From: Roseivivax jejudonensis
Lineage (GTDB): Bacteria > Pseudomonadota > Alphaproteobacteria > Rhodobacterales > Rhodobacteraceae
Assembly: GCF_900172265.1 (NCBI RefSeq)
Contig: NZ_FWFK01000008.1
Location: forward strand, 1-64,000
DNA: 64,000 nt
Direction of reading: 5' to 3'
Position numbers and translations under genes: made by a program. The notes beneath the pieces are model-generated. The model was not told where the DNA came from. It ran no database searches and saw nothing but the letters and a program-made list of their open reading frames with translations. Shown here in pieces: positions 16,206-25,584 of the stretch. The first letter of the stretch is position 1; every line of letters starts with the position of its first letter.

Positions 16206-17408
16206 ATGCCCGCGACGATGCCGCCGAACGTACTCGCCGAGAGCGGCCTTCCGCTCGCCTTCGCCACGATGACTCCGAGGTTGGACACCTTTGGGCCCCC
16301 GGAGCCGCGCTTGGGCACCGCCCTACGCGCGTCCGTCCGGTCGCTCACGGTCATGCAGAAAGAGGCTATCGTGACGTCGACGCGGTTTCCCGGACGATCC
16401 TGGCGGCTTGCCTCCGACGAAGGTGCGTATCTCGGTGGGCATGACCAGGCGCCACCACCGCTCGCTTTCCTTTCCGCGGGAATGGTCGCCTCTTACTTCG
16501 CCGAACTTTCGGCGCTTGCGGAGGCGAGAGGTGTGCCAATGACAGGCGTCGAACTGGTTCAGGACAATTTCTACTGGATGCGTGGCTCGGCATTGAAGGG
16601 TACGATGGAGGCCGGCGCCCGAGATGTGAATCTCGAGATCCGCGCTCCAGCCACGAATGTGGCAACGCTACGCGACCTCGCACCCGATGCGGTTGCGGCA
16701 TCTCCGCTCGATGGACTGATGCGCGCGCCGGTTGAGAGCCTTTTCACACTTCACCATAACGGCGCCCCACTCGGCCTCCTTCACGCGAAACCCGTGGACG
16801 GTCCTCCGGTGCCGGATCCTGGTCCTGCGCTTGGAGACCTGCAACCCGATCCGGGGGACTGGTCCGCTCTTGTTCGCGGCACCGGGGAGCCCGCACCCCG
16901 GAACGAGGCGACGACGACTTTTGCTGGGGGCGCTCTGACCGAGACGCAGGATCGCATCCTCCACGTTCGGGTTCGCGCGCACCGCCGCTCAGACGGGATG
17001 CTCTCGATCGTTCTGCACCTTTTCAACCCGGCCGGAACCATTTTCCACTTTATTAGCGCTCAAGACGGTCGCGCGCCGGATGCCGAGACGCTCATCTGTG
17101 CGGGGATCGGCTTCTGCTTCATGACCCAGTTCGGCCGTTATTCGAAAATTGCAAAGAAGAACCTGAGTTCCTACCGCATTGTACAAGACGCGCATTTTTC
17201 GCTCGCTGGTGCCTCGGATGGAACGGGCGCGCGCGGGACGGCGACTCCGCTCGAGACGCACGTACATCTGCATTCTTCAGAGAACGACGATTTCGCACGC
17301 ACCGCCCTCGACACAGCCGAGCGGACCTGTTTCCTTCACGCCTTCTGCCGGGCGAGCCTCAAAGCCCGAATCCGTGTGACGGGGACCGATGAAGCAAACG
17401 CAGCCTGA
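16206..17408 (+). CDS. OsmC-like protein in the protocatechuate cluster
   Basis: 400 residues, mostly soluble, no signal peptide. Parts resemble the OsmC/Ohr fold (LASDEGAYLGGHDQAPPPLAFLSAG followed by FAELSALAEARG and VELVQDNFYWMRGS). The later half (LICAGIGFCFMTQFGRYSKIAKK; YRIVQDAHFSL) could be a second OsmC-like module with its Cys in GIGFCF. The ATG is 15 bases after the operator, and the 3' end overlaps the IclR gene by 20 bases. A peroxide-detoxifying or thiol role is possible but not shown. The function in 4-hydroxybenzoate catabolism is unknown. Confidence 0.6.
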   Translation: MPATMPPNVLAESGLPLAFATMTPRLDTFGPPEPRLGTALRASVRSLTVMQKEAIVTSTRFPGRSWRLASDEGAYLGGHDQAPPPLAFLSAGMVASYFAELSALAEARGVPMTGVELVQDNFYWMRGSALKGTMEAGARDVNLEIRAPATNVATLRDLAPDAVAASPLDGLMRAPVESLFTLHHNGAPLGLLHAKPVDGPPVPDPGPALGDLQPDPGDWSALVRGTGEPAPRNEATTTFAGGALTETQDRILHVRVRAHRRSDGMLSIVLHLFNPAGTIFHFISAQDGRAPDAETLICAGIGFCFMTQFGRYSKIAKKNLSSYRIVQDAHFSLAGASDGTGARGTATPLETHVHLHSSENDDFARTALDTAERTCFLHAFCRASLKARIRVTGTDEANAA

Positions 17409-18144
17409 CGATCCGCCCGGGGGTGCGCTCGCGCGTGGCCTACGCTTGCTGGTGGCGCTGAACGACGTTGAGACCGCGACCATCTCGAGCCTTGTGGACG
17501 AGACCAGCCTGGCCAAACCGACTCTGATCCGGCTTTTGCATACGCTCGTCGAGCAAGGCTATGCTCAACATGACGAGGAGACGATGACGTATGCCGTTAC
17601 GCCCAAGGTCGCGTCCTTGTCGCGGGCGCTGGTCGGTCGAGGCGCGGCTGGTGCGCGCACACAGGAGGTACTTGATCGTCTCGCGGACGACACAAAATGG
17701 CCAACCGAATGGCTGGCCCGGGACGGCGGATCGATGGTGGTGCAGGGTAATAATCGCGAGCGCGCGCCGATCCGCCTCAAGCTTTTCGAGCGGCGACGCT
17801 TTCCGCTTTTGACGTCCGCTTCGGGCCTTGCCCAGCTTGCTGGTTTACCATTGGAGGAAGCCGATGCGCTGATCGAGAGCCACGCGACCGAGCCCGCAAT
17901 GCTTGCCAAGACACGCTCGGCCGTCGTTGAAGCGCGCAAGAGAGGATATGCGACCCGTCTCCTCCGCGAATTGGGACCGAACATGATCGTCGCCGCGGTG
18001 CCGATCCCCGATGAAGGTGGCGCCTTGGCGCTGATTCATTTCGACGATGTCGTTGATGACAAGACATTTCGCACGACACTTTTGCCGCGTTTGCAGGACG
18101 CGGCCCATGCGATGGGCAAGGCGCTGGCTGGTCACGACCAATAA
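17389..18144 (+). CDS. IclR-family regulator of the 4-hydroxybenzoate/protocatechuate genes
   Basis: 251 residues. An N-terminal winged helix (LARGLRLLVAL...TISSLVDETSLAKPTLIRLLHTLVEQGYAQ) is followed by an effector domain (ELGPNMIVAAVPIPDEGGALALIHF). IclR proteins such as PcaR, PobR and PcaU control aromatic acid catabolism, often as activators. The gene lies between the two divergent promoter regions that carry the GGACCANTGGTCC palindromes, so it is the best candidate to bind them. It converges with ligI, and the two 3' ends overlap by 13 bases. Confidence 0.88.
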   Translation: MKQTQPDDPPGGALARGLRLLVALNDVETATISSLVDETSLAKPTLIRLLHTLVEQGYAQHDEETMTYAVTPKVASLSRALVGRGAAGARTQEVLDRLADDTKWPTEWLARDGGSMVVQGNNRERAPIRLKLFERRRFPLLTSASGLAQLAGLPLEEADALIESHATEPAMLAKTRSAVVEARKRGYATRLLRELGPNMIVAAVPIPDEGGALALIHFDDVVDDKTFRTTLLPRLQDAAHAMGKALAGHDQ

Positions 18145-19028
18145 AGCCGCAAGGGATTATCGACCATCAGCTTCTGGCGTGCCTCCGTGCTCGGCGCGAT
18201 GATCGGCACTTGGTCAAGGAGCAATCCGTCATCGGGCAGATGACTCGCCATGTTCGGATGTGGCCAGTCCGTTCCCCAGAGTACGCGGTCGGGCGTATCT
18301 GCGACCAGCGTGGCAGCAAAGGGAGTGACATCATCGTAAGGTGGTCCGTTACGGCTCAGCCGTTCAGGACAGCCGACTTTGACCCAGAACCGTTCATTCT
18401 CCATCAACGCTCGGAATGCGGTGAATCCAAGCGAGTCGACCCCTTGGGAAGTATCGGGCCGACCCATGTGGTCGACAACGACGGGGCAGGGCAGGCCTTC
18501 GAGGAACGACGTCAGCTCTGGCAAGTCGGCAGCTTCGAAATAGACGACGACATGCCAGCCTCTCTCGGCGACGCGCGCCGCGAGCTCCGCGCGAGGGGCG
18601 AGCGGGCCTGGATCGACGAGGCGCTTGAGGAAGTTGAAGCGCACGCCGCGCACACCAGCCTCATGCATCGAGTCGATCTCGGCATCAGTGATTCCGGGAT
18701 CGACAACCGCCACTCCGCGAGACGCGTTCGGTTGCCCCCGCAAAGCATCGAGCATCGCGGCATTGTCTGTGCCATGACAGCTTGCTTGAACGATCACTCG
18801 CCGTTCGATGCCCATATGCCTATGCAACGCGTTAAGCGCCTCGACGCCTGCGTCCTGCGGCGTATACTTCCGGGTCGGAGAGAACGGAAACCGACGCTGC
18901 GGTCCAAAAACGTGGCAATGTGCGTCCACCGCACCCACAGGCACACGCCAAGATGGCCGTGATGGATCGGGATGCCAGGTTTGCGCGTCTCTGCCGGGAT
19001 CGCTGCGTGGAACATCTTCTGGTTTCAT
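18132..19028 (-). CDS. ligI: 2-pyrone-4,6-dicarboxylate hydrolase
   Basis: A 298-residue amidohydrolase that opens 2-pyrone-4,6-dicarboxylate to 4-oxalomesaconate. The LigI signature VDAHCHVFGP, VIVQASCHGTDN, GVRGVRFNFL, VVVDHMGRPD and the C-terminal LWGTDWPHPN are all present. The start at ATG 19028 follows GGAGGG and overlaps the galD stop (ATGA). It is the last gene of the galB-ligK-galD-ligI operon, matching the lower half of the 4,5-cleavage pathway. Confidence 0.9.
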   Translation of the reverse strand: MKPEDVPRSDPGRDAQTWHPDPSRPSWRVPVGAVDAHCHVFGPQRRFPFSPTRKYTPQDAGVEALNALHRHMGIERRVIVQASCHGTDNAAMLDALRGQPNASRGVAVVDPGITDAEIDSMHEAGVRGVRFNFLKRLVDPGPLAPRAELAARVAERGWHVVVYFEAADLPELTSFLEGLPCPVVVDHMGRPDTSQGVDSLGFTAFRALMENERFWVKVGCPERLSRNGPPYDDVTPFAATLVADTPDRVLWGTDWPHPNMASHLPDDGLLLDQVPIIAPSTEARQKLMVDNPLRLYWS

Positions 19029-20071
19029 GGAAAAACCCTCCCTTCCATCAACTTCCGAGCGGTGCGCACCGAACCAGCCGCAGCGATACCGCCCTCCGCA
19101 TTCCGCTCTAGCGCCAGCGAAAGCGTTCCACCTGGGTGTTCCAACACGTAGTCGTCGTCCTCCACTGCATCCGCCACTTCCGCCGCAGTCGTTCCGGGGC
19201 GCAAAGCGCCGGCTGCAATGGAGACTGCGCAGAGAACGCCGAGTCCTCGATGCACAGCGCGCGGGATGAAGCACCGGGTCGCGATACGCCCGCCCGTGCT
19301 TGGGGGCGAGAGAAGGCACATCTTCGGGACGCTGGCCTCCGAAACGTCGCCCAGACCCATACGTCGCCCCGCCGCGAGCCGGATCTTCTCAACATGAGCG
19401 CACAGCGCTTCGTTTGCCTCCATTTCTTCGGGCGCCTCGTCGCCCGTGAGTCCAAAGGCATCGGAACACATCAAAACTGCAGGCATCCCCGCATCGACGA
19501 GGGTGCAAGCGATGCCCTCGATCTCCTCTATGGCCTCGCCTGTCGGAAAGGTGGCAGCGCACCGCCCCGGCGCCGCTGGCGTCATCAGTCGAATTGGAAC
19601 GGAAGTGCCCGGCACCCCGTCGATCGATGCCGCGCCCTCATAGCTCATGCGTCCCGCAACTGTCGGGAAGCGAGCCGTCGCGATCTGGCCGGTATTGATC
19701 TGACGGATTCGAACTTTCGTCTCTGCCGCCTCAGCGGCGACCAAGCCACGCTCGATCGCGAAAGGTCCGATGCCCGCCAGGATATTACCGCAGGGCTGGG
19801 CGTCCGATACCCGCGCCTCGTCGACGAATACCTGAAGGAACAGGTAATCCACGTCCGCCTCCTCGTTCGGCGAGGGCGAGACGACCCCCACTTTGGACGT
19901 GAGTGGTGAGGCACCGCCCATCCCATCGATCTGGCGGGGATCAGGGCTGCCCATGATACGCAGCAAGAGTGGGTCACGCGTGGCCGGGTCGGCCGGGAGG
20001 TCGGAGGCGAGGAAATAACCGCCCTTCGAACTGCCGCCACGCATCCAAATACAAGGAATGCCGTCACTCAT
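19025..20071 (-). CDS. galD: 4-oxalomesaconate tautomerase (PrpF family)
   Basis: 348 residues of the PrpF/diaminopimelate-epimerase fold. Landmarks are [35 protein letters not shown] and [21 protein letters not shown], in which the Cys is expected near the active site. It interconverts keto and enol forms of 4-oxalomesaconate. I chose ATG 20071, which has GAGGT six bases upstream and overlaps the ligK stop; ATG 20077 would add two residues. Its neighbours LigI, LigK and GalB use the same intermediate, which supports GalD/LigU over a propionate role. Confidence 0.87.
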   Translation of the reverse strand: MSDGIPCIWMRGGSSKGGYFLASDLPADPATRDPLLLRIMGSPDPRQIDGMGGASPLTSKVGVVSPSPNEEADVDYLFLQVFVDEARVSDAQPCGNILAGIGPFAIERGLVAAEAAETKVRIRQINTGQIATARFPTVAGRMSYEGAASIDGVPGTSVPIRLMTPAAPGRCAATFPTGEAIEEIEGIACTLVDAGMPAVLMCSDAFGLTGDEAPEEMEANEALCAHVEKIRLAAGRRMGLGDVSEASVPKMCLLSPPSTGGRIATRCFIPRAVHRGLGVLCAVSIAAGALRPGTTAAEVADAVEDDDYVLEHPGGTLSLALERNAEGGIAAAGSVRTARKLMEGRVFP

Positions 20072-20756
20072 CCCCATACCTCACGTATCGCAGCCCGGCC
20101 GCCTCCAGCTTTCCGCGCATGTCATAGATATCGAGGCCCAACTCTCCAGAAGTGAGGCGTTGGCGTTTCTCGGCCTCGTTGACCTCGCGCCTCTGTGCCG
20201 TTTCGAGAATCCTTTCGACGTCGGCCCGAGGCACGATACACACCCCGTCGTCGTCGGCCACGACGGCGTCACCTGGATGGACAAGGGCTCCGCTACAGAT
20301 CATCGGAACGTTAACCGATCCTGGCGTCGCCTTCACTGTCCCCTGGGCGTGGACGGCGCTGGACCAGACCGGGAAACCCATTTCGCGCAGATCGGCAGTG
20401 TCACGCACGCCCGCATCTATCACCAGTCCACGGCAGCCGCGTGCCATCGCGGAGGTGGCGAGCAGGTCGCCGAAGTAACCGTCAGAGCACGGTGATGTCG
20501 GCGCGAGAACCAGCACGTCGCCCTCGGAAAGTTGCTCGATCGCGACATGCACCATCCAGTTGTCACCCGGCGGCGCGCTGATCGTCACCGCACTCCCGGC
20601 GATTCGTGTGCCCTGCTGGATAGGCCGCATCGTGGGCGCCATCAGTCCGCGCCGGACCTGCGCCTCGTGTACCGTTGCAACGCCTGCTTCCCCCAGTCCG
20701 TCGAGCAGATTGATCGGCACTCGCGGGCAACCGGTAACGACCATCGGCCCGCTCAT
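20064..20756 (-). CDS. ligK: 4-carboxy-4-hydroxy-2-oxoadipate aldolase (RraA fold)
   Basis: 230 residues, also called GalC. The class II aldolase/RraA-like signature is [52 protein letters not shown] (metal and pyruvate site) and [18 protein letters not shown]. It splits 4-carboxy-4-hydroxy-2-oxoadipate to pyruvate and oxaloacetate and often also decarboxylates oxaloacetate. It overlaps galB by four bases and galD by eight. RraA itself lacks this catabolic context. Confidence 0.88.
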   Translation of the reverse strand: MSGPMVVTGCPRVPINLLDGLGEAGVATVHEAQVRRGLMAPTMRPIQQGTRIAGSAVTISAPPGDNWMVHVAIEQLSEGDVLVLAPTSPCSDGYFGDLLATSAMARGCRGLVIDAGVRDTADLREMGFPVWSSAVHAQGTVKATPGSVNVPMICSGALVHPGDAVVADDDGVCIVPRADVERILETAQRREVNEAEKRQRLTSGELGLDIYDMRGKLEAAGLRYVRYGDE

Positions 20757-21487
20757 AGCTCATCCACCGTGCGCGGAAAGACTGATTGGAAGCCCTCCGC
20801 ATGAGTCGCGCTGCGGCCTCCTGACTGCCCGCCGGAGTTTCGGCGGAAATGGTTGCCGCGGTTCTCGGCAGCGTTGGTATAGTAATTCCAGAGGTGCTCC
20901 TGGCCTTCCATGCATTCGATCGCGGCGCGTTTCTTGTCCCAGACGGCCGAGATGTCGAGAAAGGTGTCGGGTTTCCAACCCATTTGCTCGGTCTGGTGCG
21001 GCTCGAACAGATAAAGCTGAGGCGCGCCCAGGACTTTCCCACCCGGCGAATGTCCCCATGCCTGCGCGATCATGCGAGATTTGAGCGCAATCTCCGTCGC
21101 ATACATGTGGTCAGTGTTGTATGGGTCGTATTTGGAATGGCTCATCATCCAGCGTGGTTGTACCTCGCGAATGAGCGCAACGAGGCGGTCCATCGCTTCG
21201 GGCCCAACCTCGAGTGGGTAGTCGCCGAGATCGAACATCTCCAGTCGGTGTATGCCCAGGACCTTCGCGGCCGCTTCCGCTTCCGCCTGTCGCGCGTGCT
21301 TCACGCGCTCCAGCGTCATGTCGCGCTGTTTCCAGAGTTTCGCGCTTTCACCACGCTCACCGAAGCTTAGGCAGGCAACTGTAACCTCCCAGCCCTTCGC
21401 GGCATGAAGTGCGATGGCGCCACCACAACGCCAGACGAAGTCGGCGGCATGGGCTGAAATCACAAGGGCCGTTGGCTTGTCTGGCAC
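20753..21487 (-). CDS. galB: 4-oxalomesaconate hydratase, PIG-L type
   Basis: 244 residues of the PIG-L/LmbE zinc-enzyme fold with the GalB form of the metal motif ([20 protein letters not shown]) and [16 protein letters not shown]. GalB of Pseudomonas putida is a PIG-L-fold hydratase that replaces LigJ. I chose GTG 21487 because GGAGG lies just upstream; an ATG at 21529 would fall within the operator. It is the first gene of the leftward lower-pathway operon, divergent from pobA. Confidence 0.87.
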   Translation of the reverse strand: MPDKPTALVISAHAADFVWRCGGAIALHAAKGWEVTVACLSFGERGESAKLWKQRDMTLERVKHARQAEAEAAAKVLGIHRLEMFDLGDYPLEVGPEAMDRLVALIREVQPRWMMSHSKYDPYNTDHMYATEIALKSRMIAQAWGHSPGGKVLGAPQLYLFEPHQTEQMGWKPDTFLDISAVWDKKRAAIECMEGQEHLWNYYTNAAENRGNHFRRNSGGQSGGRSATHAEGFQSVFPRTVDEL

Positions 21488-21514
21488 GGTGTCCTCCACG
21501 AGTTTTATAAAAAC

Positions 21515-21527
21515 GGACCACTGGTCC
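21515..21527. promoter_or_regulatory. Palindromic operator, copy 2
   Basis: GGACCACTGGTCC, in the context ACGGACCACTGGTCCATAAAA, has the same arms as the site at 16178-16190. It lies between galB and pobA and eight bases before the TTGACA of the pobA promoter. A binding site just upstream of -35 is typical of activation, and one protein bound here could control both directions. Confidence 0.7.
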
Positions 21528-21535
21528 ATAAAATG

Positions 21536-21563
21536 TTGACAGCTCCATTGCAAGCTGTTTAAT
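21536..21563 (+). promoter_or_regulatory. pobA-ligABC promoter
   Basis: TTGACA at 21536-21541 and TTTAAT at 21558-21563 are spaced by 16 bases, a good sigma-70-type match 30 bases before the pobA ATG. The operator lies directly upstream. Confidence 0.6.
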
Positions 21564-21592
21564 GAGGTTGCGTTCACGGCGTCGGAGGTCCT

Positions 21593-22762
21593 ATGCGCGT
21601 TCAAGTTGTCATCATCGGCGGTGGGCCGGCTGGTATGCTGCTGTCGCATATTCTGGGTCGCGCGGGCATCGATGTGTTGGTCCTCGAGCGCCGCGCTCGT
21701 GCGCATGTCCTGTCCCGAATTCGCGCGGGCGTGCTGGAGGCCGGAACTTGCGAGGTGCTGCGCAAACACGGCGTTGGCGAGCGGCTAGATCGTGAGGGCG
21801 AAGCGCATGACGGCATTCGCGTTCTCTGGCAAGGCGCCGAAAAACCCTTCACCATCGACACGCTTGCTGAAACCGGCCGCCCGATGACAGCCTACGGGCA
21901 GACGAAGATCACAGAGGATCTTTACGCTGCGCACGATCCGGCTTGTGTCACATTGATAGAGAATGCCGAAGACGTGAGGCTCTACGACATTGAGTCCGAG
22001 GCTCCCTACGTCACGTGGATCGAAGATGGTGCGCAGAAGCGCGCGGACTGCGACTGGGTCGCGGGATGCGACGGGTTTCACGGAGTCTCCCGCCGGTCGA
22101 TCCCTGAAAGCGTCCGCCGCGAGTATGAGCGTGTCTATCCCTTCGGATGGCTCGGCGTCATGTCCAGAGTGCCTCCGCTCGAGCATATTTCCTACGCGCA
22201 TCATGAGCGTGGCTTCGCGCTTGCATCGCAACGTGGACCAAACCTCGCGCGCTATTACGTCCAGTGTGCTGCGAGCGACCGGGTCGAGGACTGGTCCGAC
22301 GATCGTTTCTGGAGTGAACTTCTCGCGCGCCTTCCCGAGGACGAGGCCGGAAAGGTCACGACCGGTCCTTCGATCGAGAAGTCTATCGCACCGCTGCGCT
22401 CCTTTGTCTCCGAGCCGATGCGCTGGGGGCGGCTCTGCCTCGCTGGCGACTCCGCACACATCGTGCCGCCGACAGGCGCAAAAGGGCTGAACCTCGCCGT
22501 CTCGGACGTGCATTACCTCAGCGAGGCGCTTATCGCGCATTATCGCGGAGATCACGGTCTGATCGACCGCTATTCGCAGACTGCGCTGGCTAGGGTGTGG
22601 GGGGCGATCCGGCTATCCTGGTGGCTGACGACGTTCCTGCACACCTTCCCAGAAGAGACTGAATTCGAACGTCGCCTGCGCCAAACCGATTTCGACCGGC
22701 TCAACAACTCGCCGGCCGCGCGTACCGATCTCGCCGAGCAGGTAGTCGGTCTGCCGCTCTGA
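21593..22762 (+). CDS. pobA: 4-hydroxybenzoate 3-monooxygenase
   Basis: A 389-residue flavoprotein hydroxylase, the usual PobA length, that makes protocatechuate from 4-hydroxybenzoate using NAD(P)H and O2. The FAD-binding motif is VVIIGGGPAGMLL. Other landmarks are LSRIRAGVLEAGTCEVLR, AGCDGFHGVSRRSIPE (the DG motif) and LAGDSAHIVPPTGAKGLNLA (the GD motif). Its stop is followed 20 bases later by ligA, giving the upper-pathway operon pobA-ligA-ligB-ligC. Confidence 0.95.
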   Translation: MRVQVVIIGGGPAGMLLSHILGRAGIDVLVLERRARAHVLSRIRAGVLEAGTCEVLRKHGVGERLDREGEAHDGIRVLWQGAEKPFTIDTLAETGRPMTAYGQTKITEDLYAAHDPACVTLIENAEDVRLYDIESEAPYVTWIEDGAQKRADCDWVAGCDGFHGVSRRSIPESVRREYERVYPFGWLGVMSRVPPLEHISYAHHERGFALASQRGPNLARYYVQCAASDRVEDWSDDRFWSELLARLPEDEAGKVTTGPSIEKSIAPLRSFVSEPMRWGRLCLAGDSAHIVPPTGAKGLNLAVSDVHYLSEALIAHYRGDHGLIDRYSQTALARVWGAIRLSWWLTTFLHTFPEETEFERRLRQTDFDRLNNSPAARTDLAEQVVGLPL

Positions 22763-22782
22763 TGCTCACCAAGGAGGCGCCC

Positions 22783-23211
22783 ATGGCACAGGACAACGAC
22801 GACATCTCAGCCCGGATCGCGCAGGATAAGGCGACCGCGCGCTCACTCGAAGGCACCTACCTCTTCGACGGTGCGCGCTCAGGCGTAAACTATCCACTCA
22901 ACAAGATGTGCATGTCGTTAACCTCCGACGCGAACCGGAAGGATTTCGCGGCAGACGAGGACGCGTATTGCGACCGCTATGGTGTCTCACCCGAAACCAA
23001 GGCGATGGTGTTGGCGCGCGACTGGATCGGTCTCATTCGTTCGGGCGGCAACATTTACTACGTCTTCAAGCTCGCTGCGATCGATCATGTTTCGATGCAG
23101 CATGTCGGAGCGCAGCAGAACGCGATGTCGCTCGATGAATTCCGAGCCAAGCTAAACGGCTTCAAGGACGCTGATCGTCCGCAGATAACCCCGGAAACGA
23201 AAGGAAGCTGA
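22783..23211 (+). CDS. ligA: Protocatechuate 4,5-dioxygenase alpha subunit
   Basis: A 142-residue small subunit of the extradiol dioxygenase. The fold signature is FDGARSGVNYPLNKMCMSLTSDANRKDF...MVLARDWIGLIRSGGNIYYVFKLAAID. I chose ATG 22783 (MAQDND) because GGAGG lies five bases upstream; a frame opening at 22762 has no such site. It caps the active site of LigB, whose gene begins two bases after this stop. Confidence 0.92.
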   Translation: MAQDNDDISARIAQDKATARSLEGTYLFDGARSGVNYPLNKMCMSLTSDANRKDFAADEDAYCDRYGVSPETKAMVLARDWIGLIRSGGNIYYVFKLAAIDHVSMQHVGAQQNAMSLDEFRAKLNGFKDADRPQITPETKGS

Positions 23212-23212
23212 G

Positions 23213-24088
23213 ATGGCCAAGCTTGTCGGAGCAGTCACCACCTCTCACGTCCCCTCTATCGGCATCGCCATGGACAAGGGTATTACCCAGGACGACTACT
23301 GGAAACCGCTTTTCGACGGTTACCTGCCCGCAAAGGAATTCGTGAAGGAACTAGCGCCAGATGTGACGATCGTCGTCTATAATGATCACGGGTTGGAAGT
23401 GTTCCTCGACCGCGTACCAACTTTTGGCATCGGCGCGGCTGCGGGATACGAGTCTGGGGATGAGGGCTGGGGACCGCGCCCCATTCCGCCATTCTTGGGG
23501 CATCCCGATCTATCCTGGCACCTCATCGAGCAACTCGTCGCACGTGAGTTTGACATGACGATGTTTCAGGAGATGAAGGTCGATCACGGCTTCACCGTCC
23601 CGATGTCTGTCGCTTTCGGTGGCCCCGCTGGAGAAGTCGACGAATGGCCCACCAAGGTCGTGCCGCTGACCGTCAATACGATCCAGTTCCCACTGCCTCA
23701 GCCTGCGCGATGCCTAAAGCTTGGTCAGGCGATCCGCAAAGCGGTGGAAGCCTACCCCGAGGACCTTCGGATCATGGTGCTGGGTACGGGTGGGATGTCG
23801 CACCAACTCCAGGGAGAGCGGGCGGGGTTTATGCAGCCACCATTCGATAGGATGTTTCTCGACAAATTCGCGCCAGAACCGGAAGAGCTCGCGAAGATCC
23901 CGCTTGGCGACTACATGAAGAGTGCAGGTCACGAGGGCGCTGAACTGATCATGTGGCTGGTCGCGCGCGGGGCGCTTAATGATGCGCGCGAAGTCTATCG
24001 TCACTACCACGTCTCAGCCTCGCTGACGGCGGCGGGTCTGGGTTGCTACGTGGACGCCGAGAGTCCCCACGCTGCCTTCGCCGCTTGA
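23213..24088 (+). CDS. ligB: Protocatechuate 4,5-dioxygenase beta subunit
   Basis: A 291-residue catalytic subunit of the type II extradiol family. Expected Fe(II) ligands are visible: His12 in TTSHVPSIG, His59 in YNDHGLEVF, and a Glu in GHEGAELIMW near residue 241-244. The catalytic His is His197 in GTGGMSHQLQ. With LigA it cleaves protocatechuate to 4-carboxy-2-hydroxymuconate semialdehyde. Length and residues match Sphingobium LigB, so an active enzyme is expected. Confidence 0.95.
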   Translation: MAKLVGAVTTSHVPSIGIAMDKGITQDDYWKPLFDGYLPAKEFVKELAPDVTIVVYNDHGLEVFLDRVPTFGIGAAAGYESGDEGWGPRPIPPFLGHPDLSWHLIEQLVAREFDMTMFQEMKVDHGFTVPMSVAFGGPAGEVDEWPTKVVPLTVNTIQFPLPQPARCLKLGQAIRKAVEAYPEDLRIMVLGTGGMSHQLQGERAGFMQPPFDRMFLDKFAPEPEELAKIPLGDYMKSAGHEGAELIMWLVARGALNDAREVYRHYHVSASLTAAGLGCYVDAESPHAAFAA

Positions 24089-24089
24089 G

Positions 24090-25004
24090 ATGCGACTGGG
24101 GTTGATGGGCGAGGGCGCGATCGCTGAAATCCACATGGAAGCTCTGGCAAGTACCTGCGCGCAGGTGACGCATCTGGTACCGGGAGAGACGGAGACGGGC
24201 GCGCGTTTTGCGTCAAAACACCAAATCAGTTCGATCTGCAACCTTGACGAACTTCTCGCTTCGGACGTTGACGGTGTCATCGTGGCCACCCCATCGGACC
24301 TCCACGCCACCCACGCGCAAGCGCTTGCGAACCGGGGCATACCCTCATTGGTCGAGATTCCCATGGCCACGCGCCTGGAGGACGCAGAGGCGCTTGCCAT
24401 CCTTCATGCACCGCTCATGATCGCGCACACGCGGCGTTTCTCACCCGCGCACCGGGCCATGAAGGCGCGCATTGAGAGCGGCGAGACACTCCAACACCTC
24501 GTGGCCCAAACGTATTTTATGCGCCGCGAGAATCGAAACATGATGGGCAAGCCGCGCACTTGGGTCGACAGCCTTATCTGGCACCATGCCGTTCATAGCG
24601 TCGATCTGTTTCTATGGCTTACCGGTGATACTACGCCGGACATCGCCGCGCTCGCGGGACCGCCGCATCCAGAGATGGGCTGCGTGATGGATCTTGCAGT
24701 CGTTCTAAGGTCCCGAGCGGGCACGCTCATGACTCTGGCGTGCTCGTTCAACAATGACGGACCTTTCGGTGGCTTCTATCGATATGTCTGTGAGGGCGGG
24801 ACCTGGCACGTCTTTCGCGATGAGCTCACTGATGCCGGGGGTGCGTCGGTGGCGACGGAAGGGGCAGGTGGGTTTGTCTCACAAGATCAGACATTTCTCG
24901 ACGGGATTGCGGGTCACAGTGAATTTGAACCGACGCCCACTACCGCACTACCCGCTATGCAGATTGTCGAGAAGATTGCTCGTATCACTGATGCGCTCTT
25001 TTGA
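24090..25004 (+). CDS. ligC: 4-carboxy-2-hydroxymuconate-6-semialdehyde dehydrogenase
   Basis: A 304-residue Gfo/Idh/MocA-type oxidoreductase. The N-terminal Rossmann start is RLGLMGEGAIAEIHMEAL. The family segment DGVIVATPSDLHATHAQALANRGIPSLVEIPMA has Ile in place of the more usual Lys of the EKP motif. DSLIWHHAVHSVDLFLWLTG holds the likely catalytic His residues. It oxidises the hemiacetal product of LigAB to 2-pyrone-4,6-dicarboxylate. It begins one base after ligB and ends the rightward operon. Confidence 0.9.
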   Translation: MRLGLMGEGAIAEIHMEALASTCAQVTHLVPGETETGARFASKHQISSICNLDELLASDVDGVIVATPSDLHATHAQALANRGIPSLVEIPMATRLEDAEALAILHAPLMIAHTRRFSPAHRAMKARIESGETLQHLVAQTYFMRRENRNMMGKPRTWVDSLIWHHAVHSVDLFLWLTGDTTPDIAALAGPPHPEMGCVMDLAVVLRSRAGTLMTLACSFNNDGPFGGFYRYVCEGGTWHVFRDELTDAGGASVATEGAGGFVSQDQTFLDGIAGHSEFEPTPTTALPAMQIVEKIARITDALF

Positions 25005-25584
25005 GCTGGCCACTCGCTTATGCGCTCTGGCGTACGCGTCTTTTTCCGGCTATCGGTCTGGTAAATCACGATCTTTCCAGAACTCCACTTGACGACGTAT
25101 GCGGGAAAGACACCGGCGATAGGGCATAACCGACGTGCGTTCTCGCATTAAGGGTAAAGTTTCAGGTGGATAGTGCCTGTTTAAGTCAAGATCGCTCCGG
25201 CATTAGTTACCCCGTGGTGCTTCCATCTTTTCTTGATGTGTCTGACTTCATGGAGTTCGATGCCTTCCCCCTCGTTGTCCAATAGGATCGCCGTGTAGCA
25301 GGATTCGGCAGAGATCGCAGGTTCTCATATGCGCGAGTTTGCGCGGATGCCGAGACGGCTCGTGATTGCGGGATCGTCCCGCCTGACCCACGGCAAAAGG
25401 ATACGTCCTTTAGCTGTTCATGCCGATGAGCAGTAACACGTCGCCTTATCGTTCGGTTAAATCGCGCGACCGTCGGTCGGCAATCCAAAGGTGTTCCCTC
25501 GCGCTCGCGGCATAGCTCGGGTCACCAACAAGATGGCTGATCGAGACAGATGCCATCAGTGCTGCGGTCGCCCTACGATGGGGC
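25005..25584. other. Intergenic region between the two aromatic islands
   Basis: No gene that I recognise. A minus-strand frame near 25446-25560 (ATAALMASVSISHLVGDPSYAASAREHL...) has a protein-like composition and could be the tail of a decayed gene, but it joins nothing. The 3' part approaches the operator and promoter of the second TRAP operon. Confidence 0.4.
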
